Assembly: GCF_900167565.1 (NCBI RefSeq)
Contig: NZ_FUZV01000002.1
Span: 992,001-1,056,000, forward strand
DNA: 64,000 nucleotides
Source of the DNA: Pseudoxanthomonas indica
GTDB lineage: Bacteria; Pseudomonadota; Gammaproteobacteria; Xanthomonadales; Xanthomonadaceae
Reading direction: 5' to 3'
The notes below the pieces were generated by a model, which had not been told where the DNA came from, did not search any database, and worked only from the letters and a program-made list of their open reading frames with translations. Shown one piece after another: positions 52,201 through 61,243 of this stretch. Numbering within the stretch: the first letter of the stretch is position 1; the number at the start of each line of letters is the position of its first letter. Made by a program: the position numbers and the translations under genes.

Positions 52201-53898
52201 ATGCGCAGTTACCTGACGTCGATCCTGCTCGTCCTCAGCCTCTGCGCGCCGCGCGGAGCGTTCGCCCAGGTCTGGTCGTTCGAGACTTACGGCAAGGAGA
52301 TTGAACGAGGCTCTTCGATCCCTGCGATACCCGATGGCTTTGGCCAGTTCGGCGAAATCATCGACCTCAACTCCGGATCGGTGGTTTTCAAGAAGACCGT
52401 GGTTGAACTTCGCGGCAGCAATTCCCTGCGCGTGGCGGCGGACTTCGAGTTCAAGATGTGGGACAGGCTCGGCTATCCACCTGCTTACCAGTGGCAGTTG
52501 GCCACGCCCTATATCGCAGGCATCCATTCCGCTGAGCATGGCTGGGTGGTGGGACAACTCAACAGTCTCAACAACCAGCGATGCTCCGACCCATTGGGAT
52601 TGGGCGTGGCCTACACCGTCCGGTCGAGCAAGCCGCCCAAAGACAACTACATGTCGGACGAGTATTGGGATGGAAACTCCTTGGTGGGCATCGAGGGCGG
52701 CGGTACCGTTCGACGCTTGAACCCCACCGAGCCAACTTTGTCGGGCGCGAACATCAAGTGGTCTACCAGCCGCGGGTGGCGTTTCAGCTGCTACACCCTT
52801 GCCGACGGTAGCGAGGGCTTCATCGGACATCGACCCAATGGGGAAAAATACTACTTTGGGATTCCTGAAGCCGGTGATGAGATTCTGCCCATCACCAGTA
52901 GCCACTTTCCGAATGCCAATACATGGCTCGAGGTTTCGCTGTACAAGATGCACCTCAAGCGGGTCGAGGACCGCTTCGGCAACTGGGTCACCTATGAGCC
53001 CAACCGAATTACCAGCAGCGATGGTCGCGTCATTGATTTTCAATGGTCAACAACAGGAACGGCCATCATCAAAGTGACCGCCGATGGCCGCGAATGGAAT
53101 CTTAGTGCTCAATCGAGTGGCTTTACTTCCGGCACCACAGTGACTAATCCGGATGGATCGCAATGGTCCATTTCCAAGTCGGGAGCAATCAACCAAAGCT
53201 ACTACAGTGGTAGTCAGTGCACTGAGCAGCAGAACATCCCCCTCGGCTATTCCGGCCAACTTGCGGTAACCGTGAAACTGGAGTCTGGTGTATCGGGTAC
53301 GTTTACCATGAAGCCGCGACGCCAGGGGTATTCCTACGTGACCTACGATTGTCGAAACATTGGCCCGGGCGCGCCGTCCTTTGTGGAGAATCCCGGTTTT
53401 TTCGATGTGATCTCCATCTTCGACCGGTCAGTCCAAGGTCCAGGCATCTTGCCGCTCCAACATACGTTCAATTACGGGCCGTATGCTGGCTGCTACTCGC
53501 CCATGACCGGGCAAACGGCACCACCCAATGCGTGCACCAGCAGTTCGCCTACATCCCGCACTGTCACGGTGACTGCATCCACTGGTGACGTCGAAACTCA
53601 TACGTTTGGCAACAGGGTTTACCAGAATGCAGGTCTGCTTCTCGCCGAGACCGTTGGGAATCTGCAGACCACCACGTTTGAATATGATGTGTCCTACATC
53701 AATAGCGGGGGGACCGGGAAGAGAAAGGTCTACGACATGGACGAAACCCGTGTCCCCGTCGTGAAGCGCCGTGCGACCACGTTGGGGGGTAGAACCTTCG
53801 TCTGGGCAATTGCCAGCACCTGTGGAACGGGGGGAACCCAACTCTGTATCGACGAGTTCTTCAGGCCAACCAAAGTAACGCGATCCAGCGGGCCGTAA
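52201..53898 (+). CDS. Sec-exported RHS-like accessory protein, upstream partner
   Basis: A 565-residue protein with a clear signal peptide (MRSYLTSILLVLSLCAPRGA, cut after AFA). The body is beta-rich with RHS/YD-like pieces such as KRVEDRFGNWVTYEPNRITS and SDGRVIDFQW, but lacks the RHS core and a variable tip. Several cysteines suggest disulfides in an extracytoplasmic protein. I infer that it is the N-terminal part of a system that in other bacteria is one large wall-associated RHS protein. GGAG six bases before 52201 fixes the start. The RHS core gene follows 84 bases later. The 250 bases from recO to here contain no other gene. Confidence 0.7.
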   Translation: MRSYLTSILLVLSLCAPRGAFAQVWSFETYGKEIERGSSIPAIPDGFGQFGEIIDLNSGSVVFKKTVVELRGSNSLRVAADFEFKMWDRLGYPPAYQWQLATPYIAGIHSAEHGWVVGQLNSLNNQRCSDPLGLGVAYTVRSSKPPKDNYMSDEYWDGNSLVGIEGGGTVRRLNPTEPTLSGANIKWSTSRGWRFSCYTLADGSEGFIGHRPNGEKYYFGIPEAGDEILPITSSHFPNANTWLEVSLYKMHLKRVEDRFGNWVTYEPNRITSSDGRVIDFQWSTTGTAIIKVTADGREWNLSAQSSGFTSGTTVTNPDGSQWSISKSGAINQSYYSGSQCTEQQNIPLGYSGQLAVTVKLESGVSGTFTMKPRRQGYSYVTYDCRNIGPGAPSFVENPGFFDVISIFDRSVQGPGILPLQHTFNYGPYAGCYSPMTGQTAPPNACTSSSPTSRTVTVTASTGDVETHTFGNRVYQNAGLLLAETVGNLQTTTFEYDVSYINSGGTGKRKVYDMDETRVPVVKRRATTLGGRTFVWAIASTCGTGGTQLCIDEFFRPTKVTRSSGP

Positions 53899-53982
53899 AC
53901 GTAGTGCTGCGTCTACTTCATTCCAATGGCTCACGAGGTTCGTGGGTTCATGGGTCAATGCCTTGAACAGGGAAGTCCGACG

Positions 53983-56900
53983 ATGACAAAAAAATGCCAG
54001 CTCTCCGTCCTGTGCGCCGTTGCGTTAGCGTTGCCGCTGAATGCATATGCTCAGACCTACACCAAGACCGAGACCATCGAGTACCACGATGACACGGCGC
54101 TGTGGGTGCTGGGCCAGGTCAAGCGCACCACCACCGACGGCACCGAGACCTCGCGTACCGAGTACGCCTGGAAGGCCATGCCGACCAAGGTTTACGGCTT
54201 TGCCGACCAGGTGCAGCAGACCCTCGACTACGACCGCACCTCGGCGGTGAGCAGCGGCCAGCTCGGCACGCTCAAGACCGTGGCCGACGGCCGCAACAAC
54301 ACCACGACACTGAGCAACTGGAAGCGTGGCATCCCGCAGAACATTGCCTTTGCCGATGGCAAGAGCGTGCAGGCCGAAGTCGACAACCGCGGCTGGATTA
54401 CCTGGGTGGAAGACGAGCTCGATGCACGCACCTGCTACACGTATGACGCGATGGGCCGATTGGCCAGCACAACGTACCCGTCTGAAGCCGCCAGCACCCC
54501 GGGTGGCCCACACGTGTGCAACACCGACAAGTGGACCGCCACCACCTACAGCTGGGAGTGGATCACCATTGCCGAGCACGGTCTGCCGGCTGGCCATTGG
54601 CTGCGTCGCGTGCACACCGGCAACCACCGCCGCAATACGTTCTACGATGTGCTGTACCGGCCGGTGCTGGTGCACTACTACGATGGCGCCAACGTGGATG
54701 CCACGTTGCAGACCACCGGCACCACCTATGATGCTCAAGGCCGGCCGACCTTTGCGTCCTACCCGGTGGGCACCCGCGAGAAGGGCACAACCGGTATCTG
54801 GACTGAGTACGACGCGCTGGGCCGGGTGACCTCCACCACCCAGGACAGCGAGTTGGGACCATTGACCACGCTGACCCAGTACCTCACCGGCTTCAAGACC
54901 CAAGTGACCAGTCCTAAGCTGCTGGTCACCACCACTAGCTACCAGACCTTCGACGAGCCCAGCACCAACGCCCCGGTGCTCATCGAGCATCCGCTGACCA
55001 CCTATACCCACATCACCCGTGACAAGTACGGCAAGCCCACCAAAATCCGCCGCAGCAACAGCGCCAGCCCCACTGGCGGTACGCTGGCGGTGGACCGCGA
55101 CTACAGCTACAACGCCAAGCAGGAACTGTGTGCCTCGCGCGAACCGGAGACTGGCGCCACCCTGATGGGTTATGACGCGGCCGGCAACCTGAGCTGGTCG
55201 GCGGCGGGTCTGCCCATTGCCACGGCCTGCGATGACGCCGGCACTTCCAGTGCCGTGGTGGCGCGCAAAGTCGCGCGGACCTATGACACTCGCAATCGTT
55301 TGAGCACCTTAAGTTTCCCCGACGGTCGTGGCAACCAGGCTTGGACCTACACCAACACCGGCAAGCCCAACACCATCACCACCTACAACGGCGTCAGTAA
55401 CACGGAACCGGTGGTCAACGTCTATGGCTACAACCGCCGTGGCCTGATGACTACCGAGACCTCCGGCCAGACCGGCTGGTACACCTGGGGCCTCGGTTAT
55501 GGCTATGACCCTTACGCCAACCTGTTCAACGTCAACTACGCCGATGGCCTGAGCATCATCTACGCGCCCAATGCCATCGGCCAACCCAGCCAGGCAGGTA
55601 CGTACGCCACCAACATCAGCTATCACCGCAATGGGGCGCTGAAGCAGTTCACCTACGGCAATGGCATCGTCCACACCATGACCCAGAACGCGCGCCAACT
55701 GCCGGCGCGCAGCACCGACACCGGCGGTACTCTGGACCTGGGCTACACGTATGACAAGCATGCCAATGTGGCCAGCATCACCGACTACACGGCCGGTGCC
55801 AAACAAAGCCGCACCCTGAGCTACGACAATCTGGACCGCCTCACGCAGGCAGTGGGCAGCAGCTTCGGCACAGCCACCTACGGCTACAACGTGCTCGATG
55901 ACATCACCACACTCAAGGTCACCGGTGGCAATAAACCCCGCGACCACGTCTATCACTACGACACCAACAGCCAGCGATTGCTGGGCGTGTCCAATGCTGC
56001 CGACCCGAGTCCCACGCCGCCCATGGTCATCGGCTTCGGCTTTGACGACCAAGGCAATCTCAACAACAAGAACGGCCAGGCCTACAACTTCGACTACGGC
56101 AACCGCCTGCGCAGCGTACCGGGCAAGGAAAGCTACCGCTACGATGGTCATGGCCGCCGCGTGTACAGCGTCACCAACGCCAACACCCACGCGGTTTGGC
56201 AGTACAGCAACGCCGGCCAGTTGATGTACACGCACGACTTCCGCAACAGCCGCGTCGGCCACTACATGTATCTGCAAGGCAGCTTGCTGGCCACGCGGGA
56301 GTACCCGACAGGTGGCAGTAGCACCGTTACGGTCAAGTACCAGCACACAGACGCCCTCGGCACTCCCATCAAGGTCACAGACGCAGCGGGCGTGACGGTG
56401 GAGACAAGCGAGTACGAACCCTATGGCCACCTTGCCAATCGGGCATTGACCGATGGCCCGGGGTTCACCGGGCATGTGCAGGATGCCAGTACCGGTATGA
56501 CCTATATGCAGCAGCGCTATTACGATCCGCAGGTTGGACGGTTCTTGTCACGCGATCCCGTGACGGCGAACGCGAACACTGGTGCGAACTTCAACGCATA
56601 TTGGTACGCTGCAAACAACCCGTATAGCTTCACCGACCCGGATGGACGCTATGCAAGAGGTTCGGGATGGACCGATGACCAATGGAATGCATTTGATTCA
56701 GCTCAACAAGCTGCTGCAAACCAAGTTGATCAGGCAGCTGTTCAGCTCGCAGCTGCACTTGCGGACAATAACCTTCAATCTCTGTCCCCCGAATGGCAAG
56801 CTGTGTTCGGCGATTCACTGACAAGCGAGAACGTAAGCACCATGCATTCGCAACTTTCAGGAATATCGGACGCCCTCCGCGCGACTGATGCTTCAACAGG

Positions 56901-57258
56901 TTTTGTTGCGAACGCAATGACTACAGAACAAGCGGTTGCGCAGTATGGAAGTTCTGCAAGCGGCGGCTTTTTTATGTTTACACCGAACGAATCTGCATTT
57001 CCTGGGCAAGGCAGCAGCCTGGTGGTGAATGCAACATCCAACGCGATGGGGAACAGCTCCGTCCTCAGGTGGGCGGTCACGCATGACGCAGGACACGGCG
57101 GCGCTGGGTTGGCTGATATGGGTATCAACAACGTGACTGGCTACACGATGGGAAATCGTGCCAGTCAAGAGGTTTATCAACGCATGCTTGGGAACCCCGC
57201 GACGATAAGGAATGCTGAAAGTGTGACTGACTTCGTCAATAGGATCTCACCGCCATGA
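53983..57258 (+). CDS. Sec-exported RHS repeat protein with variable C-terminal tip
   Basis: A 1091-residue RHS/YD-repeat protein with a signal peptide (LSVLCAVALALPLNAYA). More than ten YD-type repeats can be seen, for example YDAMGRLASTTYPSE, YDALGRVTSTTQDSE, YDNLDRLTQAVGS and FDDQGNLNNKNGQAYNFDYG. The RHS core is at about residues 785-888: YQHTDALGTPIKVTDAAG, then YMQQRYYDPQVGRFLSRDPV and YSFTDPDG. Everything after DPDG (about residue 889 on) is the tip: it changes to AT-richer DNA, is unlike the core, and carries a His-Asp-Ala-Gly-His motif at residues 1034-1038. RHS proteins cage a C-terminal toxin or effector. Its stop overlaps the next lipoprotein gene. Confidence 0.87.
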   Translation: MTKKCQLSVLCAVALALPLNAYAQTYTKTETIEYHDDTALWVLGQVKRTTTDGTETSRTEYAWKAMPTKVYGFADQVQQTLDYDRTSAVSSGQLGTLKTVADGRNNTTTLSNWKRGIPQNIAFADGKSVQAEVDNRGWITWVEDELDARTCYTYDAMGRLASTTYPSEAASTPGGPHVCNTDKWTATTYSWEWITIAEHGLPAGHWLRRVHTGNHRRNTFYDVLYRPVLVHYYDGANVDATLQTTGTTYDAQGRPTFASYPVGTREKGTTGIWTEYDALGRVTSTTQDSELGPLTTLTQYLTGFKTQVTSPKLLVTTTSYQTFDEPSTNAPVLIEHPLTTYTHITRDKYGKPTKIRRSNSASPTGGTLAVDRDYSYNAKQELCASREPETGATLMGYDAAGNLSWSAAGLPIATACDDAGTSSAVVARKVARTYDTRNRLSTLSFPDGRGNQAWTYTNTGKPNTITTYNGVSNTEPVVNVYGYNRRGLMTTETSGQTGWYTWGLGYGYDPYANLFNVNYADGLSIIYAPNAIGQPSQAGTYATNISYHRNGALKQFTYGNGIVHTMTQNARQLPARSTDTGGTLDLGYTYDKHANVASITDYTAGAKQSRTLSYDNLDRLTQAVGSSFGTATYGYNVLDDITTLKVTGGNKPRDHVYHYDTNSQRLLGVSNAADPSPTPPMVIGFGFDDQGNLNNKNGQAYNFDYGNRLRSVPGKESYRYDGHGRRVYSVTNANTHAVWQYSNAGQLMYTHDFRNSRVGHYMYLQGSLLATREYPTGGSSTVTVKYQHTDALGTPIKVTDAAGVTVETSEYEPYGHLANRALTDGPGFTGHVQDASTGMTYMQQRYYDPQVGRFLSRDPVTANANTGANFNAYWYAANNPYSFTDPDGRYARGSGWTDDQWNAFDSAQQAAANQVDQAAVQLAAALADNNLQSLSPEWQAVFGDSLTSENVSTMHSQLSGISDALRATDASTGFVANAMTTEQAVAQYGSSASGGFFMFTPNESAFPGQGSSLVVNATSNAMGNSSVLRWAVTHDAGHGGAGLADMGINNVTGYTMGNRASQEVYQRMLGNPATIRNAESVTDFVNRISPP

Positions 57259-57692
57259 AGAGGACATTCGTCTCTTTCTTTGCGACGGCACTTCTTGTAA
57301 GTTGCGCCGGCCGCCAGACGCCTACGAATATAGAAGATCTTTTTGCTTTAGAAATCGAAGACCGCGCAAGCGACTCCTCTTTTTCAATCTCGCTTGATTC
57401 ACATGTTGGAGTTCCACTCTGTATTTCCAGAGAAGGGTGGCCGGACGACAGGGGGCGTGTTTCTGAAGTGTTTGATGTAACGCTATCTCACGATGATGGC
57501 GTGCTTAGAGCGGATGGTTACCATCCGCCGCAATGTGTTGGGGGTTGTGAGCCTATTGTTGTCGCGCCATTTGGTCGTATAGACGCCATGATTTCCTACA
57601 GTAATTTTGGCGAGCCTTCAGCGATTGCCAAGTTGCATGGGCGAAAGCTAAACGCTGCTGTCTTTGCGGACACGTGTGAGATTGCCAAATAG
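57255..57692 (+). CDS. Lipoprotein, candidate immunity protein for the RHS tip
   Basis: A 145-residue lipoprotein: FFATALLVSCAG gives lipobox L-V-S-Cys17. The mature part is acidic, with four further cysteines including QCVGGC, and matches no family I recognise. Its ATG overlaps the RHS stop by four bases (ATGA), the usual arrangement of a toxin tip and its immunity gene, and it shares the tip's AT-rich composition. A periplasmic lipoprotein immunity would fit an effector delivered across the outer membrane. Immunity function is inferred from position only. Confidence 0.6.
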   Translation: MKRTFVSFFATALLVSCAGRQTPTNIEDLFALEIEDRASDSSFSISLDSHVGVPLCISREGWPDDRGRVSEVFDVTLSHDDGVLRADGYHPPQCVGGCEPIVVAPFGRIDAMISYSNFGEPSAIAKLHGRKLNAAVFADTCEIAK

Positions 57693-57776
57693 CGTCAATC
57701 GAGTAGCGGCAATTAACGGGATCATGTTCACTTCCTGATTGCCCGTGACGCACAAGGCCCACAGTTGCGGACCTTG

Positions 57777-57920
57777 TCACTTCTGGTGCTTCGCTGGCGG
57801 CGCGAAGAACGCCCGCTCGCGGATGGCAATATGCGTCCAACACGAACTCTGGTTGGTGAGTTCGCACAGTTTGCGGATCGCCGGCCCGAAGCAGCGTTCG
57901 GTCTTGGCCAGGTTGTCCAT
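57777..57920 (-). other. Small orphan ORF fragment (47 aa), unknown
   Basis: A minus-strand frame, MDNLAKTERCFGPAIRKLCE to ERAFFAPPAKHQK, is immediately preceded in frame by a stop. It reads like the C-terminal end of an unknown protein, possibly a remnant. No ribosome binding site is obvious. The surrounding 57693-58050 has no other gene I can support. Confidence 0.25.
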
Positions 57921-58053
57921 GGTGTACTACGCGGCCGGTGCGCGGTAACCGCCGCTATGGAGTCGGCTAAATTCAGGCGTTGGTCGATGTCCGCTTCTGT
58001 CCGATAGCGGTCCTTTGCCCTATCGGTTCGCAATCACCTGGCCGGCTCTCTTC

Positions 58054-58172
58054 GCCAGCCTGGGCTTGGCATTGCGCAACCTGTTGTTGCATTACCTCGG
58101 CGTACGCGGCTTGAAGTCTTGCGACATGCTCGGTAATTTGCGGCAGTTGCTCACTGAGACTTAGCGCAAGAG
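58054..58172 (+). pseudogene. Diverged duplicate of the recO 3' end
   Basis: This 119-base segment aligns without gaps to 51842-51960, with 18 mismatches (about 85% identity by my count). It includes the recO stop codon and seven bases beyond. The frame reads ASLGLALRNLLLHYLGVRGL against [20 protein letters not shown]. There is no upstream gene body. The divergence says it is another strain's allele, not a fresh duplication, so it marks the far end of DNA acquired next to recO. Confidence 0.85.
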
Positions 58173-58382
58173 CACGAGATTGGCCTGCGGGGACCTGCAC
58201 TCGGCGATCTGAGGGAAAAGGTCGGCTCAAGTTACTCATCCGGAATGCAGGAAGACTACAACGATCACAACGCCGCGAGAGCTGCTGTCGGTGCTGACAA
58301 TGCGGGCGCGGCAGCTGCTAAGTACATTCAAACCCTTGGGCCGCTCAGTGAGCGTGAGGCCTTGAAAGGAATGCAACCATGA
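58173..58382 (+). pseudogene. Orphan RHS-type C-terminal tip fragment
   Basis: Immediately after the recO scar an open frame without a start codon encodes an Ala-rich C-terminal piece: GPALGDLREKVGSSYSSGMQ, then DYNDHNAARAAVGADNAG and LGPLSEREALKGMQP. It ends in a TGA overlapping the next ATG (ATGA), exactly as the complete RHS tip does with its lipoprotein. I read it as a displaced tip of a former RHS allele, cut off from its core. No catalytic motif was recognised. Confidence 0.5.
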
Positions 58383-58888
58383 AGTCATCGAAAATCTTCG
58401 GCCTGCTCGGCCTGATTCTTCTCATGGGATGTGTCCACGAAGAAGAAGGCGAGGTGGCGACAAACATCTCGAAATCCTTGACGTCGTCGAAAGGTGTTGT
58501 CAAGTTCGATATCAGCAAGCCTTATCTGGACGCTCGAACAAAGCACAAATTTCAGATAGTGGCGCTCGTAGTAGCCCGAGATGATTTGGGTGCACTATCT
58601 TGCACCATTCCTCAATCATCCCAAGAGCAGGCGAAAGTCTGGGTTGATCTATCGGGCTACAAGTGGGTGAAATTGAAGGATGCGACCGAGATATCGTATA
58701 CGCGTGACGAAGAGAAGATTGCCATTCGAGTCAACGGCTTGAGTACATCCTTATGTGAAACGCGCGGCAAGAGGCAAGTGAATCTCGGCGTCATTTTTGA
58801 TGCCAAACCAAGGCCGAATGGCTGGAGTGGCGAAGGCATGCATGGCTTCAATTTTGCTATACCGCCACTAGTGGTCGAAGAGAAGTGA
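58379..58888 (+). CDS. Lipoprotein, candidate orphan immunity protein
   Basis: A 169-residue lipoprotein; the signal peptide KIFGLLGLILLMGCVHEE gives lipobox L-M-G-Cys18. The mature protein is mixed alpha/beta and ends in FNFAIPPLVVEEK, with no recognised family. It overlaps the orphan tip fragment by four bases, the same layout as the complete tip and its lipoprotein 1.1 kb upstream, although the two lipoproteins share no obvious sequence. It could be a retained immunity gene protecting against siblings with another tip. AT-rich for this genome. Confidence 0.6.
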   Translation: MKSSKIFGLLGLILLMGCVHEEEGEVATNISKSLTSSKGVVKFDISKPYLDARTKHKFQIVALVVARDDLGALSCTIPQSSQEQAKVWVDLSGYKWVKLKDATEISYTRDEEKIAIRVNGLSTSLCETRGKRQVNLGVIFDAKPRPNGWSGEGMHGFNFAIPPLVVEEK

Positions 58889-59060
58889 AACGTTTGCGCA
58901 CAGGCCTTGTTAGGCTGTTGGAGCTTCTTGATCCAATGATCCTGTACCACTCGGTGTCCACGTTTTACTGCCTGCGGCTACGACTGCCGCACCTGTCTGC
59001 TCGAGAAGGGGCAACAGCCAGCCACGCAGCCGGGATGCCACTACAGAAAAAAACCCGGGA

Positions 59061-59753
59061 CTAGGCTGCTTCTACCCCTGCATGACCCAGGTTGTCGCTT
59101 GCCGCCAGGAATTCCGCCATCGCGCTGCCAGACTCAGGTTCCCGTTGCAGGCGGGAAACGGCCTGCGCCAGTTGGTGTGCGCCGACGAATCCGCAACTGG
59201 CGCGCAGGCGATGCAGGGTGCCGCGCAATTTCTCGCTGTCGCCTTTGCTTTGTGCCTGGCGCACGCTGTCGACGGCAACTGGTAGTTCGTCAAGGAACAA
59301 GGCGCGCAGGCGCGCAACATGTTCGGCATTGCCATTGAGCGCACGCAAGGCACCGGCTTCGTCCCACACTGGATTCTTCGTCAGCGGCAGCTGGGCGTGG
59401 GCCACTTCCTGCAGTTCGACCGCACTCAGGGGTTTCACCACGACACGGGCAAATCCAGCGGCAAGCAAGGCGTCCCGTTTGCTGGCGGAGGCGTCGGCGG
59501 TATGGGCAAGGGCGGGGACGCCGGGATGGCGACGGCGCAGTTCGGCGAGCAGGTCAGCACCGCTGCCATCCGGCAGGTGGGCATCAATCAACCACAGGTC
59601 GTACGGGCCGGGCAGCGCCAGCGCCTGGGCCGCGGTTTCCACCGCATCCACCTGGGCGGGCAGGGCCTCGAGCGCCGCCTGCATGAACTGGCGGCTGATG
59701 GCGTCGTCCTCGATCAGCAGGAGGCGGGGCGGGCTTCCGATGTCGGTGGTCAT
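59061..59753 (-). CDS. Response regulator with C-terminal Hpt domain
   Basis: A 230-residue signalling protein. The receiver domain has acidic pocket LLLIEDD, phosphoacceptor Asp in LWLIDAHLPDGSG, Thr in ALAHTADAS and Lys in RVVVKPLS. The C-terminal Hpt domain carries the phosphorelay His in LHRLRASCGFVGAHQLAQAV. It probably relays phosphate for a hybrid kinase encoded elsewhere. Start at MTTDIGSPPRLLL (59753), with GGGAGG just upstream. It begins the conserved chromosome after the RHS island. The gap 58889-59060 holds nothing I can name. Confidence 0.9.
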   Translation of the reverse strand: MTTDIGSPPRLLLIEDDAISRQFMQAALEALPAQVDAVETAAQALALPGPYDLWLIDAHLPDGSGADLLAELRRRHPGVPALAHTADASASKRDALLAAGFARVVVKPLSAVELQEVAHAQLPLTKNPVWDEAGALRALNGNAEHVARLRALFLDELPVAVDSVRQAQSKGDSEKLRGTLHRLRASCGFVGAHQLAQAVSRLQREPESGSAMAEFLAASDNLGHAGVEAA

Positions 59754-59890
59754 GAGGGTTCCTCCCTGTTCCGGCGGATGGTAACGCCTGGATCGTGCAG
59801 GCGTTGACAAGACCGGACAGGACGCGCGGGCCGGCGCCGGGGCGGGCCATGCGACAATGCCGCCCCCCGTTTTCACGCAGCTTCCGCCAC

Positions 59891-61234
59891 GTGGCCCGTT
59901 CCCGTTCCCCCCGTATCGATAAAACCCCGTTTGAAGCCGAGATCCTGGATCTGACCCACGATGGTCGCGGCGTGGCCCGCCGTGATGGCAAGGCCGTGTT
60001 CGTGTCCGGCGCGCTGCCGGGTGAGAAGGTCATGGCGGAGCAGACCGCCAAGAATCGCCATTTCGACGAGGCGCGCACCGTGGAGGTGCTGCAGGCGTCG
60101 GCGCATCGGGTGACGCCGCGCTGCCCGCATTTCGGTGTCTGTGGCGGCTGCGTGTTGCAGCATCTGGACGAGGAGCAGCAGATCCTGGCCAAGCAGCGGG
60201 TGCTGGCCGAGAACCTGGAGCGGATCGGCCATGTCACGCCCAAGGCGTGGCTGCCGCCGTTGACCGGCGCCAACTGGGGCTATCGGCGCAAGGGCCGGTT
60301 CTCGGTGCGGCGGGTCAACAAGAAGGACAAGACGCTGGTCGGTTTCCGCGAGCAGGACCCGCGCTTCGTCGCCGACCTGTCCGAGTGCCATACGGTGTTG
60401 CCGGCCATTGGCGCGGCCATTCCCGGACTGGCGGCATTGGTCGAGAGCCTGCAGGCCAAGGCCGACATCCCGCAGATCGAATTCATTGCCGGTGATGCCA
60501 CCGCGGAGTTCGACGGCATCGCGCTGGTGTTCCGCCATCTGCAGCCGTTGAGCGAGTCCGATCGGGCGGCGCTGTCCGCGTTCGGCCAGGCGCAGCGGAT
60601 GGCGATTTACCTGCAGCCGGGTGGCATCGATACCGTGGCGCCGTTGTGGCCCGAGGCGCCGTCGCTGTCGTTCCATCTGCAGTCGTGGGACATCTCGCTG
60701 GCGTTCCGGCCGCTGGACTTCATCCAGGTCAACGCGCCGCTCAACGAGAAGATGATCGCCAGCGCGTTTGCGCTGCTGGATCCGCAGCCGGGCGAGCGCA
60801 TCCTGGATCTGTTTTGCGGGCTGGGAAATTTCACCCTGCCGCTGGCGCGGCTGGTGGGCGAGGTGGTGGGCGTGGAAGGTGAGGCCGGGCTGGTGGCGCG
60901 GGCGCGCGAGAACGCCGAACGCAATGGCCTGGGCAATGCGCATTTCCATGCCGCCGACCTGACCCAGGATCAGCGCGGCACGCCGTGGATGCGCCAAGGC
61001 TTCGACAAACTGCTGCTGGATCCGCCGCGTTCCGGCGCCATTGACGTGTTGCAGCAGCTGCCTCTGAAACAATTCAAGCGCATCGTCTACGTCAGCTGCC
61101 ATCCGGCCTCGCTGGCGCGCGATGCGGGTTACCTGGTCAATGAGCAGGGCTTTACGCTGGTGTCGGCGGGGGTGATGGACATGTTCCCGCAGACCGCGCA
61201 CGTGGAGTCGATTGCGTTGTTCGAGAATCGATAA
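59891..61234 (+). CDS. rlmD: 23S rRNA (uracil(1939)-C(5))-methyltransferase RlmD
   Basis: A 447-residue TRAM/RumA-type enzyme. The iron-sulfur cysteines are in RCPHFGVCGGCVLQHL with a fourth upstream of DLSECHTVLP. SAM motif is RILDLFCGLGNFTLPLAR; the catalytic Cys is in RIVYVSCHPASLARDAGYL. It methylates U1939 of 23S rRNA. Start is GTG at 59891 (VARSRSPRIDKTPFEAEILD), matching xanthomonad homologues. A CYTH gene follows about nine bases later. Confidence 0.95.
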   Translation: MARSRSPRIDKTPFEAEILDLTHDGRGVARRDGKAVFVSGALPGEKVMAEQTAKNRHFDEARTVEVLQASAHRVTPRCPHFGVCGGCVLQHLDEEQQILAKQRVLAENLERIGHVTPKAWLPPLTGANWGYRRKGRFSVRRVNKKDKTLVGFREQDPRFVADLSECHTVLPAIGAAIPGLAALVESLQAKADIPQIEFIAGDATAEFDGIALVFRHLQPLSESDRAALSAFGQAQRMAIYLQPGGIDTVAPLWPEAPSLSFHLQSWDISLAFRPLDFIQVNAPLNEKMIASAFALLDPQPGERILDLFCGLGNFTLPLARLVGEVVGVEGEAGLVARARENAERNGLGNAHFHAADLTQDQRGTPWMRQGFDKLLLDPPRSGAIDVLQQLPLKQFKRIVYVSCHPASLARDAGYLVNEQGFTLVSAGVMDMFPQTAHVESIALFENR

Positions 61235-61243
61235 GGGTGGGTG

